Shown: positions 52,023-61,447, counted from the first letter of the stretch. The stretch is 64,000 bases of DNA from Pseudomonas sp. ML96 (GCF_000761545.1 NZ_JPMY01000045.1:79813-143812); one strand, 5' to 3'. Notes: a model not told the origin generated them from the sequence alone. A program made the numbers and translations.

Positions 52023-52697
52023 TTACTGGCTGCGCGCGCCGCCGAAGGAGGCGCAGCCGCGCAGTACCTTGTCGTTCAGACGCAGTTCGGCACTCAGGTG
52101 CTGCACGGCGCCGCTCATGCTGTCGACGCAGCGCTGCGGCGCCAGCCAAAGCTCCAGGCGCTGGCCGTTGGCCTCGCTGCTCAGGTTGAAGCTGCCACCG
52201 GGCAGCTGCTCCTCGACGTAGGGCAGGGCCAGTGCTTCCTGGTCCGGGCGCAGCAGCACCAGGCCCTTCTCGCTGACCCCCAGGGTCCAGTCCGGCTCAT
52301 GGCCGCTGGCGCGCAGCAGCAGGCTGTTGAAGCCGGGCTCGTTGCACGCCGGGCCTTCGCCCTGCAGGCGGTAGACCTGGCTGGGGCGGATCTCGCCATC
52401 CAGGCCCGCCTGCTTGCTGGCGCCGGCGGTGCCGCGCAGGTCGACGAACAGCTGCTCGTTGCCATCGGCGAACAGCGCGGCGGCCTCGCGCGCGATGTCA
52501 TTGCTACCGTCGTTGATCACTTCCAGCTGGCGCTGCTCGCCACAGGGGCTCAGCAGCAACTTGCCCTGTTGCAGGCGCAGTTCGCCTTGCAGGCGCTGCT
52601 GGGCAGCGGTGGGGGATGGGGGCGTGTACACGCTGAACAGCTGGCAGCCGGCGAACAGAGGCAGCAGGGCGAACAGCAGGGGACGAACATCGGGCAT
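52023..52697 (-). CDS. Hypothetical lipoprotein (COG3650-like)
   Basis: A 224-residue lipoprotein: signal MPDVRPLLFALLPLFAGC, a short YTPPSPTAAQQRL linker and two beta-rich halves with paired cysteines (LSPCGEQRQLEVIN, GPACNEPGFNSLLLR, APQRCVDSMSGAV, RGCASFGGARSQ). The final part, QRCVDSMSGAVQHLSAELRL, is typical of COG3650 membrane proteins. AGGAG precedes ATG 52697. Function unknown. Confidence 0.8.
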   Translation of the reverse strand: MPDVRPLLFALLPLFAGCQLFSVYTPPSPTAAQQRLQGELRLQQGKLLLSPCGEQRQLEVINDGSNDIAREAAALFADGNEQLFVDLRGTAGASKQAGLDGEIRPSQVYRLQGEGPACNEPGFNSLLLRASGHEPDWTLGVSEKGLVLLRPDQEALALPYVEEQLPGGSFNLSSEANGQRLELWLAPQRCVDSMSGAVQHLSAELRLNDKVLRGCASFGGARSQ

Positions 52698-52827
52698 GGG
52701 ACTCTCCTGGCGACAAGCGGCAACGTTACCCAGCGCGCGTGGCCAGCTCAAGTTCGGAAACGACACTTGAGGCTGTATAGTTCGGCCCATCGGTTATTCT
52801 TCGAGGCGTGCAGTACCGAGTGTGAAC

Positions 52828-53898
52828 ATGGATAGAAGCACCGGCTCCGGCCTCTCATTCGCCAAGCGTATCTACCTGCCTCGTTGCATTGGCCTGGGCA
52901 TCGGCTTCTTCTGCGTGGCCGCCGCCCTGGCGCCACTGCAGACTGCGCCCTGGGTCTGGGTGCTGCTGGTGTTCAACGGTTTTCTCTGGCCGCACCTGGC
53001 CTACCAGCTGGCGCGCCTGTCTCCCGTGCCGTTCAAGACCGAGCGACGCAGCCTGCTGATCGACTCGATCTTCGGCGGCTTCTGGGCCGCAGCCATGCAG
53101 TTCAACGTGCTGCCGACGGTGACCATTCTGGCGATGATGGCGATGGACAACGTTGCCGCCGGCGGCATGCGCTTCTTCGCCAAGGGCGGTCTGGCCATGC
53201 TCGCCGGCATGGGCTTGGCCATGCTGGTGTTCGGCCCGGGCTTCAGCCCCGACACCAACATGCTGCAGCTCTATGCCTGCCTGCCGATGCTGATCCTCTA
53301 TCCGCTGGCTCTGGGCTGGGTCAGCTACCGCCTGAGCATCAAGCTGGCCGAGCACAAGCAGGCGCTGCGCACCGCCAGCCGCACCGACAGCCTGACCCGG
53401 CTGTTCAACCATGGCTACTGGAAGGACCTGCTGCAGCAGGAGTTCATCAAGTGCCGTGGCGGCCAGCAGCGCGCCACCGTGGCGCTGATCGACCTCGACC
53501 ACTTCAAAGACATCAACGATCGCCACGGTCATCTGGTCGGCGACAGCGTGCTGCGCCTGCTCAGCGAGCAGCTGGTGCGCAGCCTGCGCCAGGAAGACAT
53601 GGCCGGCCGCTATGGTGGCGACGAGTTCTGCGTGATTCTGCCCAACACGCCGCCGGTGCTGGCCAGTGAAGTGATGGAGCGTCTGCGCCAGGAACTCGGC
53701 GAGGTGCGCAGCCCGCTGGCCCCCGAACTGAAGATTTCCCTGAGCATCGGCCTGGCCGGCTACAGCCCGTTCCAGCTCGATGCCACGCACTGGCTCAAGG
53801 CCGCCGACGAGGCGCTGTACCAGGCCAAGCAGGACGGTCGCGACCGGGTGGTGATCGCTGGCGACGCGGCCGAGGCGCAGCCCAATCCGGGCAGCTGA
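52828..53898 (+). CDS. MASE2-domain diguanylate cyclase
   Basis: A 356-residue inner-membrane protein with an N-terminal MASE2 sensor domain of about five helices (RIYLPRCIGLGIGFFCVAAA, WVWVLLVFNGFLWPHLAYQL, LYACLPMLILYPLALGWVSY) and a C-terminal GGDEF domain. The active-site GGDEF lies at residues 263-267, and RQED five residues before it fits the product-inhibition RxxD site. DLDHFKDINDRHGHLVGD is also intact, so it should make c-di-GMP. It resembles AdrA-type cyclases that drive polysaccharide production. ATG 52828 or the GTG two codons upstream; no strong ribosome site. Confidence 0.92.
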   Translation: MDRSTGSGLSFAKRIYLPRCIGLGIGFFCVAAALAPLQTAPWVWVLLVFNGFLWPHLAYQLARLSPVPFKTERRSLLIDSIFGGFWAAAMQFNVLPTVTILAMMAMDNVAAGGMRFFAKGGLAMLAGMGLAMLVFGPGFSPDTNMLQLYACLPMLILYPLALGWVSYRLSIKLAEHKQALRTASRTDSLTRLFNHGYWKDLLQQEFIKCRGGQQRATVALIDLDHFKDINDRHGHLVGDSVLRLLSEQLVRSLRQEDMAGRYGGDEFCVILPNTPPVLASEVMERLRQELGEVRSPLAPELKISLSIGLAGYSPFQLDATHWLKAADEALYQAKQDGRDRVVIAGDAAEAQPNPGS

Positions 53899-53958
53899 GT
53901 TCCCAGGGCGGGCCGCGCGTGTCAGGCTAGGGGCCTTCCACTCTGCACGGGAACACCC

Positions 53959-54600
53959 ATGTCCAGCGCCACCGAAGGCTTTGAGCCGCTCAATGCCACC
54001 GAGGTCCGCATCCTCGGCTGCCTGATCGAGAAGCAGGCCACCACTCCAGAAACCTATCCGCTGACTCTCAACTCGCTGGTCCTGGCCTGCAACCAGAAGA
54101 CCAGTCGCGAGCCGCTGATGAACCTCACCGAGGGCCAGGTCGGCCAGGCCCTACGCGCGCTCGAAGGACGTGGTCTGATCCGCCTGGTGATGGGCGGTCG
54201 TGCCGATCGCTGGGAACACCGGGTGGACAAGGCACTGGAGCTGGTCAAGCCGCAGCAGGTGCTGCTCGGCCTGCTGTTCCTGCGTGGCCCGCAGACCATC
54301 AACGAGCTGCTGACCCGCAGCAATCGCCTGTACCAGTTCGAAGACCCCGCCGAGGTGCAGCATCAGCTGGAGCGCCTGGGCGGTCGCGACATGGCCGTTC
54401 TGCTACCACGCCAGAGTGGTCAGCGCGAGGACCGCTACATGCATCAGCTCGGCGAGGCCGCGGACCTGGAAGCGCTGCTGGCGGCACGCCAGGCCGATGC
54501 CCCGGCTCGAGCGGTTGCCGATGACTCGCGCATCGCTGAGCTGGAGGCGCGTATCGCCGCCCTGGAAGAGCGCCTGGCGCGTCTGGAGGGTGGGGCATGA
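53959..54600 (+). CDS. yceH: YceH-family protein (UPF0502/DUF480)
   Basis: A 213-residue protein with two winged-helix-like modules: LNATEVRILGCLIEKQATTPETYPLTL opens the family domain, NQKTSREPLMNLTEGQVGQAL, RADRWEHRV and LLFLRGPQTINELLTRSNRL follow. The last 35 residues form a coiled coil (ELEARIAALEERLARLEGG). The function is unknown in all species. ATGA overlap with the next gene. Confidence 0.93.
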   Translation: MSSATEGFEPLNATEVRILGCLIEKQATTPETYPLTLNSLVLACNQKTSREPLMNLTEGQVGQALRALEGRGLIRLVMGGRADRWEHRVDKALELVKPQQVLLGLLFLRGPQTINELLTRSNRLYQFEDPAEVQHQLERLGGRDMAVLLPRQSGQREDRYMHQLGEAADLEALLAARQADAPARAVADDSRIAELEARIAALEERLARLEGGA

Positions 54601-54899
54601 GCCTGCTCGATGATCTGCGCAGCGCCGACATGCTGTTGGTCGACGGCCTGCACGCCTGGCAGTTCGAGCTTCACGAACAGGCCCAGGGCGAGCAGCTGCA
54701 ACTGCACATCGAATGCATGGACGGTCGCACCCGTCGCGTGTGGAGCTTCAGCGCCGTGGCTGTGAGCGCCGCTGTGGCTGCCGGGGAGGCCGGCAGCTGG
54801 CGCATCCAGGGTGCAGAGGGCGAGCACGAACTGGTCTGCCTGGGCGCGATCAGCGCCGACAATGACGACCAGGACGACGACCCGGAACAGGAGGGCTGA
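54597..54899 (+). CDS. Small acidic hypothetical protein
   Basis: A 100-residue protein: SLLDDLRSADMLLVDGLHAWQF, HIECMDGRTRRVWSFSAVAV and SWRIQGAEGEHELVCLGAIS give a small beta-rich domain, with a very acidic tail DNDDQDDDPEQEG. It is coupled to yceH by a 4-nt overlap and to the DUF488 gene 3 nt downstream. I recognise no function; it appears restricted to pseudomonads as far as I recall. Confidence 0.75.
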   Translation: MSLLDDLRSADMLLVDGLHAWQFELHEQAQGEQLQLHIECMDGRTRRVWSFSAVAVSAAVAAGEAGSWRIQGAEGEHELVCLGAISADNDDQDDDPEQEG

Positions 54900-54902
54900 G
54901 GC

Positions 54903-55295
54903 GTGATCCGCTGCAAGCGCGTCTACGCGCCGGTGGCGGCCGAAGATGGCCAGCGTGTGCTGGTCGACCGTCTGTGGCCGCGCGGCTGCAAGAAAGAGAG
55001 CCTGGCCCTGAGCGCCTGGCTCAAGGAGGTGGCGCCGTCGGACGCGCTGCGCAAGGGTTTCTGCCACGATCCGGCGTTGTTCGATGAATTTCGCCTGCTC
55101 TATCGCGGCGAGCTGGCGGGCCATCCCGAGCGCTGGCAGCCATTGCTGGTGATGGCAGAGCAGGGCAACCTGACCCTGCTGTTCGCCGCCCGCGAGGAGC
55201 AGCTCAACAACGCCCGGGTACTTGCCGAATTCCTCGAAGAAGAGCTAGAGCGACGCGGGCCGCCTAGTTCGCCGGTGTGCTACGCGGATCAGTAG
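54903..55295 (+). CDS. DUF488-family protein
   Basis: A 130-residue protein with the family start CKRVYAPVAAEDGQRVLVDRLWPRGC, KKESLALSAWLKEVAPSDALR and the conserved Trp/Arg positions; LTLLFAAREEQLNNARVLAEFL completes it. The role is unknown. GTG-like upstream codons exist, but GTG 54903 directly follows the preceding stop. Its 3' end overlaps the opposing secreted-protein gene by 7 nt. Confidence 0.88.
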   Translation: MIRCKRVYAPVAAEDGQRVLVDRLWPRGCKKESLALSAWLKEVAPSDALRKGFCHDPALFDEFRLLYRGELAGHPERWQPLLVMAEQGNLTLLFAAREEQLNNARVLAEFLEEELERRGPPSSPVCYADQ

Positions 55296-55636
55296 ACGCC
55301 CGAGTCGTTGCACACCAGCTCGTCGTTCTTGGCGATGGCGTAGCAGATCATGCCCTCGTCCTTGAATGGCAGCTGCAGCACGTAACCCGGCTTGCCGTTG
55401 ACCAGCGTGCCTTGCTTGTCCGCGGTGGGCTCGATGTTCACCGCGTTGCCGTTGTCCCAGGCCCATTCGCTGTGGAAGTACTGGTCGGTGGCCGCGCAGG
55501 TGGTCACCGCGCACGTGCCCTGGCCCTTCAGTTCGCCCTTCTTGTAGTAGTAACAGGTGCCGCGGCCCTCGCCGCAGCCGGCATAGGCGCCGCTGGCGAG
55601 CAGCGAGAGCAGTAGGGCGTAGCCAAGTTTGTGCAT
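55289..55636 (-). CDS. Small exported cysteine-containing hypothetical protein
   Basis: A 115-residue protein with signal MHKLGYALLLSLLASGAYA. The mature form starts CGEGRGTCYYYKKGELKGQG and has six cysteines (including TCAVTTCAATD, MICYAIA, LVCNDSGVY), consistent with disulfides. No known domain. GGAAATTCCC-type spacing places a weak AAGGAAA ribosome site before ATG 55636. It runs convergent to the DUF488 gene with a 7-nt overlap. Confidence 0.75.
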   Translation of the reverse strand: MHKLGYALLLSLLASGAYAGCGEGRGTCYYYKKGELKGQGTCAVTTCAATDQYFHSEWAWDNGNAVNIEPTADKQGTLVNGKPGYVLQLPFKDEGMICYAIAKNDELVCNDSGVY

Positions 55637-55686
55637 GGGAATTTCCTTTTCCGTTGATTGTGGATGGAGCAGCTTTGCGTTCTGCA

Positions 55687-56193
55687 TCAGCTCTGTGCGG
55701 CAAATGCCGGATGGTAGGTGACGACACCCTGGGGTAGCGGCTGATCGAACGACAGCGCCTGGAAGTATTCCGCTGGCACCTCGGGCAGCACCAGGCTCGG
55801 CTCCGCCTTGAAGCCGAAGCGAGCGTAGTAGGCCGGATCGCCGAGCAGCACGCAGCCGGCGGCGCCTTGCTTGCGCAGGGCGTCGAGAGCGGCGTGCATC
55901 AGTTGTGCACCGATGCCCTGGCCCTGGTGTGAGGGCGCGACCGAGATGGGGCCGAGACCGAACCAGCCAGTGGCTCCGGAGGAAATCAATACGGGGGAGA
56001 GGGCCACATGACCGAGGATCGCGCCGTTGTCCTCGGCCACCAGCGAGAGGCTCAGGGCGCCGGCAGCGCGCAGCTCGCGGACGATGAACTGCTCGGTGTG
56101 GCTGCTGTGGGGCGCGTCGCGGAAGGCGGCAATGGTCAGTGCCTCGATGGCGGCTGCGTCATCGGGCTGCTCAGGGCGAATCGTCAGGGGCAT
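55687..56193 (-). CDS. GNAT-family N-acetyltransferase (YhbS-like)
   Basis: A 168-residue acetyltransferase. IRPEQPDDAAAIEALTIAAF starts the fold, GPISVAPSHQGQGIGAQLMH carries the acetyl-CoA loop Q-G-Q-G-I-G, and VLLGDPAYYARFGFKAEPSL is the YhbS-type C-terminal signature. The substrate is unknown. It precedes the 115-residue exported protein by 50 nt on the same strand. Confidence 0.88.
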   Translation of the reverse strand: MPLTIRPEQPDDAAAIEALTIAAFRDAPHSSHTEQFIVRELRAAGALSLSLVAEDNGAILGHVALSPVLISSGATGWFGLGPISVAPSHQGQGIGAQLMHAALDALRKQGAAGCVLLGDPAYYARFGFKAEPSLVLPEVPAEYFQALSFDQPLPQGVVTYHPAFAAQS

Positions 56194-56254
56194 GGGTGGC
56201 TCGGAGCGAAAACGTGAGGCGCCATTCGATCACGAGCCTGGCGAGCGCGCAAAA

Positions 56255-56279
56255 GAAAGCCGCCTCGCGGGCGGCTTTC
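56255..56279. terminator. Intrinsic terminator between sstT and the GNAT gene
   Basis: GAAAGCCGCC/GGCGGCTTTC with a 5-nt loop; A-rich before and TTTC after. It would end leftward sstT transcription. Confidence 0.8.
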
Positions 56280-56294
56280 CGTGCGACGACTGTC

Positions 56295-57506
56295 TCAGTC
56301 CTTGTCCCGCGCCATGCACGCGGCGGCGGTGAACAGTACGTCGGTGGAGGAGTTCAGCGCGGTTTCGGCGCTGTCCTGCAGGATGCCGATGATGAAGCCG
56401 ATGGCCACCACTTGCATGGCGATCTCGCCAGGGATGCCGAACAGACTGCACGCCAGCGGGATCAGTAGCAGCGAGCCGCCGGCCACGCCGGAGGCGCCGC
56501 AGGCGCAGATGGCCGAGACCACGCAGAGCAGGATGGCGGTAGGCAGGTCGACCTGGATGTTCAGGGTGTGCGCGGCAGCCAGGGTCAGCACGCTGATGGT
56601 GATGGCCGCGCCGGCCATGTTGATGGTCGCACCCAGCGGGATGGATACCGAGTAGGTGTCCTCGTGCAGGCCCAGGCGCTCGGCCAGCTGCAGGTTGACC
56701 GGCACGTTGGCCGCCGAGCTACGGGTGAAGAAGGCGGTGATGCCGCTCTCGCGTAGGCAGGTGAATACCAGCGGGTAGGGGTTGCGGCGGATCTGGCTGA
56801 ACACGATCAGCGGGTTGACCACCAGGGCGACGAATAGCATGCAGCCGACCAGTACGGCGAGCAGCTGGGCGTAGCCGATCAGCGCCTTGAGGCCGGCGTC
56901 GGCGAAGGTGGTAGCGACCAGGCCGAACACGCCGAGCGGGGCGAAGCGGATCACCAGGCGCACGATCAGGGTGACGCCGTGGGCCAGGTCGGCGAACACC
57001 GCGCGAGTGGTGTCGCTGCCATGGCGGATGGCGACGCCGATACCGATGGCCCAGGCCAGGATGCCGATGAAGTTGCCTTTGATCAGGGCGTTGACCGGGT
57101 TGTCGACCATGCTCAGCACCAGGCTCTTCAGCACCTCGGCGATGCCGCCGGGTGGGGTGGTGCCGGTTGCTGCTTCATGCAGCACCAGGGTCGAGGGCCA
57201 CAGGCTGCTGGCGATCACCGCGACGATGGCGGCGGCCAGGGTGCCGATCAGGTACAGCACCAGGATCGGCCGGATATGGGTGGGTTGGCCCGGCTTGTGG
57301 TTGGCGATCGCCGAGGCCACCAGGATGAACACCAGGATCGGTGCCACGGCTTTCAGCGCGGAGATGAACAGGCTGCCGAAGAAACCGACCTCATCGGTGG
57401 CCTGCGGGAAGAGCAGGGCCAGGAGGATGCCGGCGACCAGGCCGATGGCGATCTGCAGCACCAGGCTGGTGCGGTTGAACAGTTGTACGAGGGGACGAAG
57501 GAGCAT
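56295..57506 (-). CDS. sstT: Serine/threonine:Na+ symporter SstT
   Basis: A 403-residue DAACS-family transporter that imports serine and threonine with sodium. LFNRTSLVLQIAIGLVAGIL, ITAFFTRSSAANVPVNLQLA (serine-rich hairpin), YSVSIPLGATINMAGAAITI and GVAGGSLLLIPLACSLFGIP are characteristic blocks. AGGA precedes ATG 57506; the longer upstream frame has no family similarity. Single-gene unit flanked by terminators. Confidence 0.95.
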   Translation of the reverse strand: MLLRPLVQLFNRTSLVLQIAIGLVAGILLALLFPQATDEVGFFGSLFISALKAVAPILVFILVASAIANHKPGQPTHIRPILVLYLIGTLAAAIVAVIASSLWPSTLVLHEAATGTTPPGGIAEVLKSLVLSMVDNPVNALIKGNFIGILAWAIGIGVAIRHGSDTTRAVFADLAHGVTLIVRLVIRFAPLGVFGLVATTFADAGLKALIGYAQLLAVLVGCMLFVALVVNPLIVFSQIRRNPYPLVFTCLRESGITAFFTRSSAANVPVNLQLAERLGLHEDTYSVSIPLGATINMAGAAITISVLTLAAAHTLNIQVDLPTAILLCVVSAICACGASGVAGGSLLLIPLACSLFGIPGEIAMQVVAIGFIIGILQDSAETALNSSTDVLFTAAACMARDKD

Positions 57507-57688
57507 GGATGTCGTTCCTGTGATGCGGCGGAACACGCCGGTGGGCGATTCCGCGGGCGGCCGCCGAGATGGTCGGTGGCCGGTGTCCGGAGGTCTATCG
57601 GGTAACGATAGGCGCAGAAAATGAAAGGCGGCGATTCTATAGGGCTGGCCCGTTTTGTGGTGCCCTTCGGTCAGCCGGTACAAATGAA

Positions 57689-57709
57689 AACGGCCCGCGA
57701 GGGGCCGTT
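57689..57709 (-). terminator. Terminator of the bra operon
   Basis: On the minus strand AACGGCCC/GGGCCGTT with a 5-nt loop and TTTTC after it, about 20 nt beyond the braG stop. Confidence 0.85.
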
Positions 57710-57728
57710 CCCATTCAAGCCGCGAGCA

Positions 57729-58430
57729 TCAGCCGCCGAGGTAGGCGTCGCGCACTTTCGGGTCGACCAACAGGTCGGCGCCGGTGCCCTGCATGACGAT
57801 GCGGCCGTTTTCCAGTACATAGGCACGGTCGGCCAGCTTGAGCGCCTGGTTGGCGTTCTGCTCGACCAGGAACACGGTCACGCCATCGCGGCGCAGCTGT
57901 TCGACGATGTCGAAGATCTGCTGGATGATGATCGGCGCCAGGCCCAGCGACGGCTCGTCGAGCAACAGCAGTTGCGGCTTGCTCATCAGCGCGCGGCCGA
58001 TGGCGAGCATCTGCTGTTCGCCACCGGACATGGTGCCGGCGCGCTGCTCGAAGCGCTCTTTCAGGCGCGGGAACAGGTGCAGAACCTTGTCCAGCTGCTC
58101 CTGGTTGTCGCCCTTGCTGCCGAAGAAGCCGCCCATGGCCAGGTTCTCTTCGACGGTCAGGCGGGCGAACACGCGGCGGCCTTCCGGCACGACGGCGATG
58201 CTCTTGCGCATGATGTCGTAGGACTCCTGGCCGACCAGCTCCTCACCCATGTAGCGGATGCTGCCGCTGGCCGCGCGCGGCGAGCCGCACAGGGTCATCA
58301 GCAGGGTCGACTTGCCGGCACCGTTGGCGCCGATCAGGGTGACGATCTCGCCCCTTTCGACTTCGATGCTGACGTCGTGCAGGGCCTGGATCTTGCCGTA
58401 GAAGGTGGAGACGTTCTTGAAACTCAGCAT
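57729..58430 (-). CDS. braG: Branched-chain amino acid ABC transporter ATP-binding protein BraG (LivF)
   Basis: A 233-residue ABC ATPase. Walker A GANGAGKSTLL, signature MSGGEQQMLAIGRAL, Walker B LLLDEPSLGLAP and the H-loop region VFLVEQNANQAL (LivF uses EQN rather than EHD). It forms the nucleotide-binding dimer with BraF. Two bases separate it from braF. Last gene of the operon. Confidence 0.96.
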   Translation of the reverse strand: MLSFKNVSTFYGKIQALHDVSIEVERGEIVTLIGANGAGKSTLLMTLCGSPRAASGSIRYMGEELVGQESYDIMRKSIAVVPEGRRVFARLTVEENLAMGGFFGSKGDNQEQLDKVLHLFPRLKERFEQRAGTMSGGEQQMLAIGRALMSKPQLLLLDEPSLGLAPIIIQQIFDIVEQLRRDGVTVFLVEQNANQALKLADRAYVLENGRIVMQGTGADLLVDPKVRDAYLGG

Positions 58431-58432
58431 GC

Positions 58433-59200
58433 TTACGCCTCCCCCAGATAGGCTTTGATCACGTCCGGGTTGTTGCGGATTTCTTCCGGAGTGCCGTTGG
58501 CCAGGGGGGTGCCCTGGTTGATCACGTAGATGTGGTCGGAGATGCTCATGACCAGGTGCATGTCGTGCTCGATCAGCAGCACGGTCACGTCGTGGTCGTT
58601 GCGCAGCATGCCGATCAACTGCTTGAGATCTTCGGTCTCGCGCGGGTTGAGGCCGGCGGCCGGCTCGTCGAGCATGAGGATGCGCGGGCGCGTCATCATG
58701 CAGCGGGCGATCTCCAGGCGGCGCTGCTGGCCGTAGGCCAGGGTGCCGGCCGGGCGGTTGGCCACGTCGGTGAGGTTCACTTCTTCCAGCCAGTGCGCCG
58801 CGTATTCCATGGCCGCCTTCTCGCTGCGGCGGAAGCTCGGAGTCTTGAACAGGCCGGAGAAGAAGTTGGTGTTGAGGTGGCGATGCTGGGCGACCAGCAG
58901 GTTCTCCACCGCAGTCATTTCCTTGAACAGGCGAACGTTCTGGAAAGTACGCACCACGCCCTTGTGGGCAATCTTGTGGCCCGGCAGGTGCTGGATCGGC
59001 TCGTCGTCGAGCAGGATCACGCCGCCGGAGGGCTGGTAGAAACCGGTCAGGCAGTTGAACACGGTGGTCTTGCCGGCGCCGTTCGGGCCGATCATGGAAA
59101 CCACCTGCTTGGGTTGCACGGTCAGGGCGACATTGTTGACGGCCAGCAGACCGCCGAAGCGCATGGTCAGCCCGCTGACTTCAAGAATCGGGCGGCTCAT
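58433..59200 (-). CDS. braF: Branched-chain amino acid ABC transporter ATP-binding protein BraF (LivG)
   Basis: A 255-residue ABC ATPase: Walker A GPNGAGKTTVF, TGFYQPSGG, VRTFQNVRLFKEMTAVENLL, signature LAYGQQRRLEIARCM, Walker B ILMLDEPAAGLNP and LLIEHDMHLVM. Its start overlaps the braE stop by 4 nt. Confidence 0.96.
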   Translation of the reverse strand: MSRPILEVSGLTMRFGGLLAVNNVALTVQPKQVVSMIGPNGAGKTTVFNCLTGFYQPSGGVILLDDEPIQHLPGHKIAHKGVVRTFQNVRLFKEMTAVENLLVAQHRHLNTNFFSGLFKTPSFRRSEKAAMEYAAHWLEEVNLTDVANRPAGTLAYGQQRRLEIARCMMTRPRILMLDEPAAGLNPRETEDLKQLIGMLRNDHDVTVLLIEHDMHLVMSISDHIYVINQGTPLANGTPEEIRNNPDVIKAYLGEA

Positions 59201-60456
59201 GGTTTCAACTCCAGGTGGGGACGTTGCATGGGCAGCAGGCCCTGCGGACGCCAGATCATCATCAGCACCATCAGGGCGCCGAACATCAGCATGCGGTACT
59301 CGCTGAACTCACGCATGAGTTCCGGCAGCAGGATCATCACCACGGCGGCGAGGATGATGCCGAGCTGCGAGCCCATGCCACCCAGCACGACGATGGCGAG
59401 GATGATCGCCGACTCGATGAAGGTGAACGACTCCGGAGTCACCAGGCCCTGGCGCGCGGCGAAGAAGCTGCCGGCGAAACCGGCGAAGGCGGCGCCGAGG
59501 GTGAAGGCGGAGAGCTTGATCACGGTCGGGTTCATGCCCAGCGCGCGGCAGGCGATCTCGTCTTCGCGCAGGGCTTCCCAGGCGCGGCCGATCGGCATGC
59601 GCAGCAGACGGTTGATCACGAACAGGGTCAGCAGTACCAGCAGCAGGGCGATTAGGTAGAGGAACACCACCTTGTTCACCGAGTTGTAGGCGATACCGAA
59701 ATACTCGTGGAAGGTCTGCATGCCTTCCGCCGCGCGGCGCTCGAAGGAGAGGCCGAACAGGCTCGGCTTCTCGATGTTGCTGATGCCGTTGGGGCCGCCG
59801 GTCAGCTCGGTGAGGTTACGCAGCAGGATGCGGATGATCTCGCCGAAGCCGAGGGTGACGATCGCCAGGTAGTCGCCGCGCAGACGCAGCACCGGGAAGC
59901 CGAGGATGAAGCCGAAGAACGCCGCCATCAGGCCGGCGATCGGCAGGCACACCCAGAAGCCCAGGCCGTAGTAGTGCGACAGCAGCGCGTAGCTGTAGGC
60001 GCCCACGGCGTAGAAGCCGACGTAACCCAGGTCCAGCAGGCCGGCCAGGCCGACCACGATGTTCAGGCCGAGGCCGAGCATCACGTAGATCAGGATCAGC
60101 GTGGCGATGTCCACGGCGCCACGGCTGCCGAAGAACGGCCAGGCCAGGGCGACCACGATCAGGCCGAGGATGACCCAGCGCTGGGTGGAGGGCAGGGTGA
60201 GGAAGTTGCTGGCACCGGCCGGCAGCTTTGGCAGGCTGGGCGCGCTGGCCACGGCGTTGCCCAGGCGATCACGGAACAGCTGCCAGAAGAACATGGCGAT
60301 GGCCGCAGCGGCGATGGTCCACAGCGCCGCAGGGCTGGCGCCATGCACTTCGAGCTTGATGCCGACGGTGGTCAGCTTCAGGCCGAGCACCGGGTAGGCC
60401 ACGGCCAGCACCAGCAGGGCGCTGAAGAAGGCAGTCTTGAGGTTCTTGGTGTTCAT
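59197..60456 (-). CDS. braE: Branched-chain amino acid ABC transporter permease BraE (LivM)
   Basis: A 419-residue permease. An N-terminal extra region with two helices (LKTAFFSALLVLAVAYPVLG and a second near residue 50) precedes the LivM domain, with GLNIVVGLAGLLDLGYVGFYAVGA-type sequence, LRLRGDYLAIVTLGFGEI and the coupling EALREDEIACRALGMN. ATGA overlap with braD. Confidence 0.95.
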   Translation of the reverse strand: MNTKNLKTAFFSALLVLAVAYPVLGLKLTTVGIKLEVHGASPAALWTIAAAAIAMFFWQLFRDRLGNAVASAPSLPKLPAGASNFLTLPSTQRWVILGLIVVALAWPFFGSRGAVDIATLILIYVMLGLGLNIVVGLAGLLDLGYVGFYAVGAYSYALLSHYYGLGFWVCLPIAGLMAAFFGFILGFPVLRLRGDYLAIVTLGFGEIIRILLRNLTELTGGPNGISNIEKPSLFGLSFERRAAEGMQTFHEYFGIAYNSVNKVVFLYLIALLLVLLTLFVINRLLRMPIGRAWEALREDEIACRALGMNPTVIKLSAFTLGAAFAGFAGSFFAARQGLVTPESFTFIESAIILAIVVLGGMGSQLGIILAAVVMILLPELMREFSEYRMLMFGALMVLMMIWRPQGLLPMQRPHLELKP

Positions 60457-61376
60457 ACTTTCTCGACCTCCGGACGGCCGAGGATGCCGGTCGGACGGAA
60501 CAGCAGTACCAACACCAACAGGCTGAAGGCCACTACGTCTTTGTACTGGTCACCGAAGATATCGGCGCCGAAGGCTTCGGCCACGCCGAGTACCAGGCCG
60601 CCGAGCATGGCGCCCGGGATGCTGCCGATACCACCGAGCACCGCGGCGGTGAATGCCTTGATGCCGGCGAGGAAGCCGATGTGCGGGTTGATCACGCCGT
60701 ACTGCATGCCCAGCAGCACCGCGGCCACGGCGGCCAGGGTGGCACCGATGACGAAGGTCAGGGCGATGATGTTGTTGGTGTTGATACCCAGCAGGTTGGC
60801 CATCTTGATGTCCTCGGCGCAGGCGCGGCAGGCGCGACCCAGACGGGACTTGGAGATGAACATGGTCAGGCCGTACATCACCAGGAAGGTGACGACGAAG
60901 ATCAGGATCTGCATGTAGGAGATCACCACGCCATTCATGGTGCTCTCGCCGAACACGATGTTGCCGGGGATCAGGGTTGCGATGGCCTTGTCTTTAGAAT
61001 CCTGCGCGAGGAGCACTTCGTTCTGCAGGAAGATCGACATGCCGATCGCCGAAATCAGCGGGATCAGGCGGTTGCTGCCGCGTAGCGGCCGGTATGCCAC
61101 CCGTTCGATGCTATATCCATAAGCGCTGGCGACGATGATGCTGGCGGCGAAGGCGCCGATGATCAGCAGGGGCAGGCTGTCGAGCCCCATCATGGTCAAC
61201 CCGGCGATGACGATGAAGGCTACGTACGAGCCGATCATGTACACCTCGCCGTGGGCGAAATTGATCATGCCGATGATGCCGTAGACCATGGTGTAGCCGA
61301 TGGCGATCAGGGCATAGGTGCTGCCAACGGTCAGACCGTTAACCAGCTGTTGAAGATAGTGATAGAGCTCAGGCAT
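60453..61376 (-). CDS. braD: Branched-chain amino acid ABC transporter permease BraD (LivH)
   Basis: A 307-residue permease: LQQLVNGLTVGSTYALIAIG, YGIIGMINFAHGEVYMIGSY, the cytosolic coupling segment RLGRACRACAEDIKMANLLG and AFTAAVLGGIGSIPGAMLGG are LivH hallmarks. It is separated from braC by 117 nt containing a strong terminator. Confidence 0.96.
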   Translation of the reverse strand: MPELYHYLQQLVNGLTVGSTYALIAIGYTMVYGIIGMINFAHGEVYMIGSYVAFIVIAGLTMMGLDSLPLLIIGAFAASIIVASAYGYSIERVAYRPLRGSNRLIPLISAIGMSIFLQNEVLLAQDSKDKAIATLIPGNIVFGESTMNGVVISYMQILIFVVTFLVMYGLTMFISKSRLGRACRACAEDIKMANLLGINTNNIIALTFVIGATLAAVAAVLLGMQYGVINPHIGFLAGIKAFTAAVLGGIGSIPGAMLGGLVLGVAEAFGADIFGDQYKDVVAFSLLVLVLLFRPTGILGRPEVEKV

Positions 61377-61447
61377 TACCTAACTCCTCGGCTCGGTCCG
61401 TAAAGCGGCGCTTGTGACGCGACGGATGGCCGGAAATCTCAATAAAA